Positions 56,503-64,000 of a DNA stretch of 64,000 nucleotides are shown piece after piece. The DNA is from Carboxylicivirga linearis (GTDB lineage Bacteria > Bacteroidota > Bacteroidia > Bacteroidales > Marinilabiliaceae), in the NCBI RefSeq assembly GCF_018271995.1, contig NZ_JAGUCO010000022.1:1-64000 (forward strand), in the 5' to 3' direction. Both the position numbers and the translations under genes were made by a program. The notes below the pieces were generated by a model. That model did not search any database and was not told where the DNA came from. It saw only the letters and a list, made by a program, of their open reading frames with translations. Positions within the stretch are counted from its first letter, which is position 1. Every line of letters begins with the position of its first letter.

Positions 56503-59500
56503 ATGAATAAATATATACATAAGTTTCTCATAGCATTATTTATAATTGTTGGTGTGTCAGGGGAAATCCTTGCTCAGAATTACATTGACGGTAAAAAAAA
56601 GGGTGCTATTCGTGTTAAAATGAATGCTACTCTTCAAGCTAGTTTAAAGAGTATAAAATCAACCCGGAAAGGGGTAGAAACGGGTATTGTACCGTTTGAT
56701 GCTGTCTCTAATCAGGTTTCAGCGAAAGAAATGAAACGTGTTTTTCGTTTTTCACCTAAGTTTGAAGAACGTCATCAGGCAAGTGGACTTCATTTATGGT
56801 ATGAAATTGAATTTGATCCAACACTTGACCCCAAAGAGGTAGCTAAGCAATACGCGCAGCTTGATGAAGTAAAAGTAGCAACTGTTATACCGCAGGTTAC
56901 GCTAATAGGCTCAGAAGCAATTGTTAATTCATCTGTATCAAGCACTGAATCAACATTTAATGATCCCCTTTTGGGTGATCAGTGGCACTATAATAACGAT
57001 GGATCCCAGTCGTGGGCAGAAGCCGGAGCTGATATAAATTTAGCTAAGGCATGGGAAATCGAAACCGGTTCATCCGATGTAATTGTGGCTATTATTGATG
57101 GTGGAATAAATGTAGAACATCCTGACTTAATAGATGCTTTGTGGACCAATGATGCCGAGCTTAATGGTATTGAGGGCATTGATGATGATGGTAACGGGTT
57201 TGTTGATGATATATACGGATATAACTTTGTCTTAGGACAGGGTAACATAACAACGCATTATCATGGTACGCATGTGGCCGGTACAGTTGGAGCGGTCAAT
57301 AATAATCAAGAAGGTGTTGCTGGTATTGCTGGTGGTAATGGATCCAATCTAGGTGTTCGGTTAATGTCCTGTCAGATATTTACAGAAGAAGGTGGAGCTG
57401 GCGGTTATGCTGAAGCCATTGTTTATGCTGCCGATATGGGTGCTGTTATAGGCCAAAACTCCTGGGGATGGAGTACCGATGGAGCCTATGATCAAGCTGT
57501 GCTTGATGCTATTGATTATTTCAATGCTAATGCAGGTTCGTATGCAGGAAGTCCGATGAAAGGCGGTGTATCCATTTTTGCTGCCGGTAACCTTGGCTAT
57601 GAATTAGATATTTACCCTGCTGCTTATGAACCATGTATTGCGGTTGCAGCTATGGGGCCTGATTTTAAAAAAGCTCCATATTCTGTTTTTGCTGATTGGG
57701 TAGATGTAACCGCACCTGGAGGGAATGCAAGTTTAGCAAAAGAAGCTCAGGTATTGAGCACCTATAGTAGTGCTTATGGATACCTGCAAGGTACTTCAAT
57801 GGCATGTCCTCATGTTTCAGGAATTGCAGCTTTGGTAGTGTCAAAATTTAAAGCTGATGAATTTACTGCTGATCAGTTAAAACAACATTTGCTAACTTCG
57901 GTTCATGATATAAATCCATATCTAACAGATCTTACCACGGGGAAGATGGGTAATGGATATATTGATGCCTATTTGGCCCTACAATCAGGAGATCCATCTA
58001 TTGTACCCAATGCTGTAACAGATTTAAGTGTAGAGACGGCGCAGGATTTTGCAACTTTTTTCTGGTCGGTACCAGTCGATGCAGATGATGAAAAGGCAGT
58101 AAGTTATAACCTGTATTGGAGTAAAGAACCTTTTACTGAAGCAAATATACAAGCTGCAGGATCGAAGGTAGTTAATGAATTTTATGCAAATGTTGGTGAT
58201 CAGGTAACTCATACCATCGAAGGTTTAGATGCTCAAACAACTTATTATTTTGCCATTAAAGCATTTGATCGTTGGGGCAACGGCTCATCTCTATCAAACG
58301 TTATCTCAGTTGCTACTAATAACGGACCTGAAATAACAATGGGTAACCCATTGGAATTTGATATTGATGTACAGTCAAATCCTATTTCTAATCAGATATT
58401 TACTTTCGAAAATACAGGTGAAGGGGTATTGAACTGGCAGGCTCATCTAGGATTGGATACATTGTCATTAACTCCTTTTACTACTAAGCAGGTTACCTAT
58501 CCAGCGTTTGATAATGCTCCTGTATTAACTGGGGTTGGTGCTGATGATATCATTGTTGATGGTTTGGTGGCTGCTCCATCTTATGAGAGTATTGATGAGC
58601 GATTAAGATATGTAGAATACTCTACCAATGCTACTAAACGAATTGGAGAGAATGATACAACTATTACCAATTCTGCTGCTACATGGTATAAGGTTGATAA
58701 TGACGAAGGATTTAATTTAACAAATATGTGGCTTAACCTTCAGGTTGATCCGCAAACCGGACCTATTGTTATCGAAATTTGGAAAGGTTCTGTATTAAAA
58801 GATGCTACTCTGTTATCGGCTCAGAATTATTTGACAAAAACAGCCTTTTGGACTTCTCATTATATTGAGTTGGAGGAACAGATTAATTTCGAAAAAGGTG
58901 ATGTGTTTTGGGTAGTAGTGCATATTCCTTCCGGTAATTTATATCCGTTAGGTATTGCGGAAGAGGATTCGGATGAATATTCAGAGCGTTGTTTTATCAG
59001 TTTCAATGGAGGTAGTTCCTGGTCACCGTTGGCTGCAGAAATTAACAAAGATATTTATGTATGGTCCTGGGTGATGCGAAGCAGCATGAATGACCTGGGT
59101 GAATACATTACTCTTTCTCCACAGGATGGTGTTTTAACCAGTGGTAGTTCGCAGGATATAGCTCTTGAAATAAATGCTGATAACTTGATTGATGGTTATT
59201 ATGAAGACAACCTGGTGGTGATCTCGAATGATCCGGCTAATAAGGTGGCACGAGGTAAAATTAAATTTAATGTAACCGGGCATCAACCTATATTGTCTTC
59301 TTCTAAAACAGTTGATTTTGGGAATGTTTTTGTTGGAGATTCTAAAACATTAGATATACAAATTGTTAATAAGGGACTTAGAGGTTATCAGTTACTGGAA
59401 GATGGTTATACATCAAGCAACTCAGATATTTTTATTCCGGAAGGGGTAGTGAGTGGTGAGACCATTCCAGCCCTCGATGAAGGATGGGTGAGAGTGACAT

Positions 59501-62500
59501 TTGCTCCTGATAATGAGGGCATTTTCAATTCAATAATTAGCATTACCAACGAACAAGGTTATACCCATCAATTTACTGTTCATGGTGTATCTGTCTCACC
59601 TGCCGATATTTTGGTTGCTGATACAGAAAGTGATACGAGCGAGGTGGTTATACCAGGTGGATTGACTGTTGGAGATGCTATTGCCAATCGTACTTTTACA
59701 ATCACTAATAATGGACATTATCCATTGCACTATAAAGTACCCAAGTTTTCACCTGATTATGAGGTAGAAGGGTTGATTAAGCCTGCAAACAACTTTGGAT
59801 ACACCTATGATTATGTGTTAGCAGATGACAATGCTGATCCTGTGGCTCATAACTGGGAGGATATTATTAGTTCTGGAACTTCTTTAATGGAAGAGTTACG
59901 TGGGCCCAAATATGCAGTAGAAAGAGAGATAGGTTTTTCTTTCCCTTTCAGAGATCGTTTTTATAACAAAGTATGGATTAACGAACAAGGTGCTTTAATC
60001 TTTGGAGAAGAAGGTGATAAGAATTTGGATTGGGTAACAGGTTCAGAGATTACTCCCATTTACTTACGGGATTTTGACATGATAACGGCCACCATGATGG
60101 CACCGAAAATGAGAGATAATACCGAAATATCTTACCGTCAGGAAGATGGTATGTTTAGAGTTCAGTATAAGAACATTCTTTATGGTAGTACAGTAGGTGT
60201 TAACATGCAAATTGTTTTGCATGCTAATGGTGATGTCGATATTCTGTTTTATAAATCGGTTTATAACCCTTCTTATCTAATCTCTATTATCGACAGAGAT
60301 AACAAGGATATTGCTTTGATACATAATAGTCAGTATCCGGTACCTATGGCCAATGGAATTGAAAATTATAACCAATATAAAGAGTTCTTCCATTTTTATC
60401 ATCCGGGGGAGAATTTGATTACAAATGTCACAAATCCATCAGGGACAGTTCAACCTGGCGAATCTGCAAGTTTAGAAGTATCATTTAACACGGAAGGTGT
60501 ACTGCAGGATAGTATTTATGAACGTTTAGCAATTGTAAGTAACGATCCTGATTTACCTGTAACTAAATATACGGTTAGTGCAAATTTTGTGGCAGGAGGT
60601 TCAGCTCAATTGACTGCAGAAGATGAAAGTATTGATTTTGGAGATGTGTTTAAAACGGATAGCGTTATATATGTTACATCATTGACAAATTCAGGTACTG
60701 CACCAATTTCTATTACTGATTTAGCTTTTCAAACAGGAGGTTTATTTACTACTGAAAAGATTGATGATTTACCAATTGTTGTTAAGGCCCGACAGTCAGT
60801 TCATTTGCCTGTTAAGATAAATACTGGTATTCAGGCCGATCCTGCTGCAGGAACTGTGAACGATGTGCTAATCGTAACAGATGAAAATAGCAATACCAAT
60901 GAAATTGCATTGCAAGGAACTATTATTGAAAATCCAATAATAAATGTGTCTCCTGTAGAAGGTATTACCCAAACATTAGTTGCTGGCGAAACTATTGAGA
61001 GACAATTTACAATCTCAAATGATGGTGATGGAGAATTGGAATATGCTATTGTTCCGGGGACTTGGTTTTATTTAAAAGATACTAACCAACCACAAGGAAG
61101 TGAAATTAAGGATTTTGATTACGTTCATGAGAAGGGAGATGGTATTGGTTATGTAGATATTACTGAGTCAGCTGCTCATACTAATCTGGAATCTAAATTT
61201 CTTGATGATAGAATTCCTTATTTTAAGCTACCACTTAAAAACGATTATCCTTATTATGGGCAAAAATATGACACTTTATACATCTCGGTTATGGGGTGGA
61301 TGTCATTTATTGAGCCTGAAATTGAAGCATTAGTAGACCGTCCGACTAATATACCTGAAGTGGATAATATGAAAGGAGCTATTGCTCCAATGGCGGCATT
61401 CCATTTACCATATTATTATTCTCAGCGACAAAAACAAGGTGTATATTACCAGGAGGAAGAGGATCGGGTCATAGTTTCGTGGGAAGATTTCTTTCCATTG
61501 GCAGGTGGTCGTATTGAGTATAGTTTTCAGGCTATTATTTACTCAAATGGTAAAATAGAGTTTAACTATAAAGATCTGGAATATCCAAATATTGCTGCTG
61601 TTGTTGGAGTGGAAAAACCAAATGAAGAAGAAGGCCTGCTTATCTGGCGTGATTATATGCCATCTATGCCTAATGATAGTGAGCTGATGTCGTATTCTGT
61701 ATTCCCTGTAGTGAAGCAGCAGGTTGCACCTAACAGCTCTGCAACTGTCGATATGATTTTGGATGCAACGGTTGTTAATGATGGTACTTATTCTTCTAAT
61801 ATAATTATTAAAAATAATTCCGTTGGTGAAATAGATCAAGAGTTACCAGTTGAGTTAACTGTTATTGGAACCCCCAATTTAGAGGTGAAAGGCAATAATC
61901 CTGAATATGTTTGGTATGTTGAAGGTAAGTCATATGATTTTGATTTAACAATAGAAAATACTGGAACTAAAACGGTTACTGTCGATCATGAGGAGTTAAC
62001 AGCGAACCCTGAAATTGAGTTGTTCTATGTTTATCCTGAAGTGTTGAATAGCAGAGGAAATGTTCTGGCTCCGGCAGGTGAAATACCTATTAATGAATTT
62101 GTCGGACAAATAGCCTATGTTGAGATATGGAGTAAACTGGGACCTGTTAAATTTGAGGTTGGTGATGGAACTAAGCTGGCTCCAGGTGATAACTGGAAAA
62201 TGGTTATGAGGTATACTCCTTCAAGCCCGGCTCAATCCGTTTCAACATTCAAGTTGTTCGATACCAACTTAGCTGAAGTATTCAGTTCTCAATTATTGGT
62301 TGAAAGTAAGATGCCTCCTGCTATTACGATTAGTGAAGATAATATTACAGAATATGCGGTGGATGATAGTTATACCGGAAATCGTAATTTGGTTATTGGT
62401 AATATTAATGGCTCAGGTGATTTGGAGTGGAATATTGACTTGATTTTTAATAGAGGAAAACAAGATGCTGAATCAACTGCATCACCAAGTTTGAAATCAT

Positions 62501-64000
62501 CAGGTCAGTTGCCTCAATTATATTCAGGAACAACAACAGAGACAGCCCAGTTAAAATCAACTAATGAGAATACCTATAATCGCTCAATTACCTATACAGA
62601 TGAATTAACTAAGAATAACAATATTGGTTTTGGAGCAGGCCTATCATTTATGTCGGCAACCAAATTCAAGGCTCCTGATGATGGGTTCTATTTGTCTGAT
62701 ATTGAAACCTATTATGTGCATGAGTCTGTATTAAGTGGTGTTATCACAGTGGAAATAAAAGCTGGAGGCGACAATATTTACAATGCCTCTGTTATAGGAA
62801 AAGGAAGCTTAAGTCTTGCATACGATGCTCCAGATGCTGATGTTGGAGAATATGTTAGCATTAACTTGAATGAACCGGTATTTATTTATCCAAATGAAGA
62901 TTTTTATGTGGTAATTACTTATCCCTTGGGCGTTACTAAACCTCAAGGCGTGGTGTTTACTGAAATGGAAAATATTGTAGCAGATCGTTTCTTCTTTAAT
63001 TATCAGGGAGACTGGTTTGATATGGTTACTCAGGGAGGTTTTGAAAATATGGCTTTCATGGTGAAGGCTCATGAGTTGAATTATGAACAAAGAACCTGGT
63101 TAACTATTGAAGGTGATGTAACCGGAACAACAGTTGTCGGACAGGAGTCGGAAGTTAAATTGAACTTTAATGCTGCGTTTGCTCAGGAAATTAAAAATAA
63201 TGCGCAGTTAGTTATTATCAGCAACGATCCAATCGATAATGAGAAAGTTGTAGATGTAAATCTACTAATGAACGAAGCACCTTATGTTGTATTATCAGAG
63301 GGTGACCAAAAAGTAGAAGAGAATCAGACAACTACACTTACTTTTTCAGTGGTTGATAATGAAGGAGATTCGTTTACGAATGAGGTTATTACGGATGCTG
63401 ATTGGATTACCTATACGGATAATAATTCAGAAATAATTCTTAATCTGGCTCCTGATTATTACGCTCAAGGTATTCATACTATTCAAATTATCACAAAAGA
63501 TGAGCATGATGTTGAGCGTAATACATCATTTGAGATACAGGTAATAAATGTTAATAGATCTCCTGAATTAACAGAATCAGCGGTAGATACAACTGTTGTA
63601 TGGGAGCATGGTGACTTTGAACTTATCTTCTCAGATTTAATCAATGATGTGGATAATGATGAAATGACATATACAATTCAAGTCATAGATGAAGATGTTT
63701 TAGCTATGATGTATAATAATGGCAGAGCCATTTTAACACCTCAGATGATTGGATCTTCTGAAGTACAAATTACAGGTCGTGATCAGTACGGTGCTTCAGT
63801 CAAAGGTTCATTCATTATCAACGTTATACATCGTACAGCTATTGATGATAATGAGTTGAATAGGATAGAAATCTACCCAAATCCAGCTACAGATTTTATT
63901 AGAATAGACTGGAAAGATTGGGCGGATGGAGATGTAATGATTCGTCTGACAAATGCGGCTGGTGAAATCATTCAGCAAAAGAATGTTCAAGTTGGATTAT
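56503..64000 (+). CDS. Giant secreted S8 (subtilisin-like) protease, copy 4 (3' end outside window)
   Basis: At least 2499 codons, open to the window edge. Starts MNKYIHKFLIALFIIVGVSG with cleavage likely after LAQ. S8 triad Asp199 (AIIDGGIN), His254 (HYHGTHVAGT), Asn363 (AAGNLG) and Ser432 (GTSMACPHVSG) is complete. Same modules in the same order as copy 3: fibronectin III-like, module A (about 696-862), nidogen-like modules (about 1140-1262 and 1566-1726), second module A (about 2040-2190), cadherin/Ig-like (NVNRSP), then the sorting domain starting EIYPNPATD at about 2455, cut by the window. Only some tens of residues are missing. It has no small charged ORF before it; the gap to the lipoprotein is 142 bases, so it may share the cassette 3 transcript. 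Confidence 0.92.
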   Translation, partial: MNKYIHKFLIALFIIVGVSGEILAQNYIDGKKKGAIRVKMNATLQASLKSIKSTRKGVETGIVPFDAVSNQVSAKEMKRVFRFSPKFEERHQASGLHLWYEIEFDPTLDPKEVAKQYAQLDEVKVATVIPQVTLIGSEAIVNSSVSSTESTFNDPLLGDQWHYNNDGSQSWAEAGADINLAKAWEIETGSSDVIVAIIDGGINVEHPDLIDALWTNDAELNGIEGIDDDGNGFVDDIYGYNFVLGQGNITTHYHGTHVAGTVGAVNNNQEGVAGIAGGNGSNLGVRLMSCQIFTEEGGAGGYAEAIVYAADMGAVIGQNSWGWSTDGAYDQAVLDAIDYFNANAGSYAGSPMKGGVSIFAAGNLGYELDIYPAAYEPCIAVAAMGPDFKKAPYSVFADWVDVTAPGGNASLAKEAQVLSTYSSAYGYLQGTSMACPHVSGIAALVVSKFKADEFTADQLKQHLLTSVHDINPYLTDLTTGKMGNGYIDAYLALQSGDPSIVPNAVTDLSVETAQDFATFFWSVPVDADDEKAVSYNLYWSKEPFTEANIQAAGSKVVNEFYANVGDQVTHTIEGLDAQTTYYFAIKAFDRWGNGSSLSNVISVATNNGPEITMGNPLEFDIDVQSNPISNQIFTFENTGEGVLNWQAHLGLDTLSLTPFTTKQVTYPAFDNAPVLTGVGADDIIVDGLVAAPSYESIDERLRYVEYSTNATKRIGENDTTITNSAATWYKVDNDEGFNLTNMWLNLQVDPQTGPIVIEIWKGSVLKDATLLSAQNYLTKTAFWTSHYIELEEQINFEKGDVFWVVVHIPSGNLYPLGIAEEDSDEYSERCFISFNGGSSWSPLAAEINKDIYVWSWVMRSSMNDLGEYITLSPQDGVLTSGSSQDIALEINADNLIDGYYEDNLVVISNDPANKVARGKIKFNVTGHQPILSSSKTVDFGNVFVGDSKTLDIQIVNKGLRGYQLLEDGYTSSNSDIFIPEGVVSGETIPALDEGWVRVTFAPDNEGIFNSIISITNEQGYTHQFTVHGVSVSPADILVADTESDTSEVVIPGGLTVGDAIANRTFTITNNGHYPLHYKVPKFSPDYEVEGLIKPANNFGYTYDYVLADDNADPVAHNWEDIISSGTSLMEELRGPKYAVEREIGFSFPFRDRFYNKVWINEQGALIFGEEGDKNLDWVTGSEITPIYLRDFDMITATMMAPKMRDNTEISYRQEDGMFRVQYKNILYGSTVGVNMQIVLHANGDVDILFYKSVYNPSYLISIIDRDNKDIALIHNSQYPVPMANGIENYNQYKEFFHFYHPGENLITNVTNPSGTVQPGESASLEVSFNTEGVLQDSIYERLAIVSNDPDLPVTKYTVSANFVAGGSAQLTAEDESIDFGDVFKTDSVIYVTSLTNSGTAPISITDLAFQTGGLFTTEKIDDLPIVVKARQSVHLPVKINTGIQADPAAGTVNDVLIVTDENSNTNEIALQGTIIENPIINVSPVEGITQTLVAGETIERQFTISNDGDGELEYAIVPGTWFYLKDTNQPQGSEIKDFDYVHEKGDGIGYVDITESAAHTNLESKFLDDRIPYFKLPLKNDYPYYGQKYDTLYISVMGWMSFIEPEIEALVDRPTNIPEVDNMKGAIAPMAAFHLPYYYSQRQKQGVYYQEEEDRVIVSWEDFFPLAGGRIEYSFQAIIYSNGKIEFNYKDLEYPNIAAVVGVEKPNEEEGLLIWRDYMPSMPNDSELMSYSVFPVVKQQVAPNSSATVDMILDATVVNDGTYSSNIIIKNNSVGEIDQELPVELTVIGTPNLEVKGNNPEYVWYVEGKSYDFDLTIENTGTKTVTVDHEELTANPEIELFYVYPEVLNSRGNVLAPAGEIPINEFVGQIAYVEIWSKLGPVKFEVGDGTKLAPGDNWKMVMRYTPSSPAQSVSTFKLFDTNLAEVFSSQLLVESKMPPAITISEDNITEYAVDDSYTGNRNLVIGNINGSGDLEWNIDLIFNRGKQDAESTASPSLKSSGQLPQLYSGTTTETAQLKSTNENTYNRSITYTDELTKNNNIGFGAGLSFMSATKFKAPDDGFYLSDIETYYVHESVLSGVITVEIKAGGDNIYNASVIGKGSLSLAYDAPDADVGEYVSINLNEPVFIYPNEDFYVVITYPLGVTKPQGVVFTEMENIVADRFFFNYQGDWFDMVTQGGFENMAFMVKAHELNYEQRTWLTIEGDVTGTTVVGQESEVKLNFNAAFAQEIKNNAQLVIISNDPIDNEKVVDVNLLMNEAPYVVLSEGDQKVEENQTTTLTFSVVDNEGDSFTNEVITDADWITYTDNNSEIILNLAPDYYAQGIHTIQIITKDEHDVERNTSFEIQVINVNRSPELTESAVDTTVVWEHGDFELIFSDLINDVDNDEMTYTIQVIDEDVLAMMYNNGRAILTPQMIGSSEVQITGRDQYGASVKGSFIINVIHRTAIDDNELNRIEIYPNPATDFIRIDWKDWADGDVMIRLTNAAGEIIQQKNVQVGL

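Overview
The window looks like chromosome from a T9SS-positive, AT-rich member of the Bacteroidota, perhaps a marine Bacteroidia such as a Marinilabiliales relative (the order is a guess). The grounds are SusC/SusD pairs, C-terminal type A sorting domains (YPNP start, GxYxL/I end) on very large secreted proteins, lipoproteins with a Cys-acidic lipobox, membrane-bound TPR-HTH regulators and TAnnTTTG-like promoter boxes. No rRNA, tRNA, CRISPR array, transposase or phage gene was seen.

Layout: (1) 0.2-18.2 kb, cassette 1. A TPR-TM-HTH regulator is divergent from a 44-codon Lys/Glu-rich ORF, followed by a 2545-aa S8 protease, a 710-aa T9SS cargo protein, a DUF4625-like lipoprotein, SusC, SusD and a SusE-position lipoprotein. 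(2) 18.2-19.0 kb, a small ORF and a patchwork of short repeats. (3) 19.0-37.2 kb, cassette 2, a paralogous copy of cassette 1 in the same order and orientation, with a structured non-coding repeat inserted before its lipoprotein-SusC part. (4) 37.4-45.7 kb, an unrelated nucleic-acid block: RluA-family pseudouridine synthase, UvrD-like helicase, RlmG and a DUF1998-type DEAD/DEAH helicase. (5) 46.1-64.0 kb, cassette 3: a divergent regulator now pointing in the same direction as its target, a third small charged ORF, a third giant protease, a third DUF4625-like lipoprotein and a fourth giant protease that runs off the window edge inside its sorting domain.

How the parts may work together (inference): the giant subtilases are exported by T9SS and probably held at the surface, where they cut protein. 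SusC/SusD and the accessory lipoproteins bind and import the peptides. The membrane-spanning TPR-HTH protein links an envelope signal to transcription. No glycoside hydrolase, lyase or sulfatase is present, so this looks like a protein or peptide utilisation locus, comparable in logic to RagAB, rather than a polysaccharide locus. The least explained parts are the tiny charged ORFs fixed in front of three proteases, the DUF4625-like lipoprotein present in every cassette, and the strong hairpin directly after each complete protease gene.
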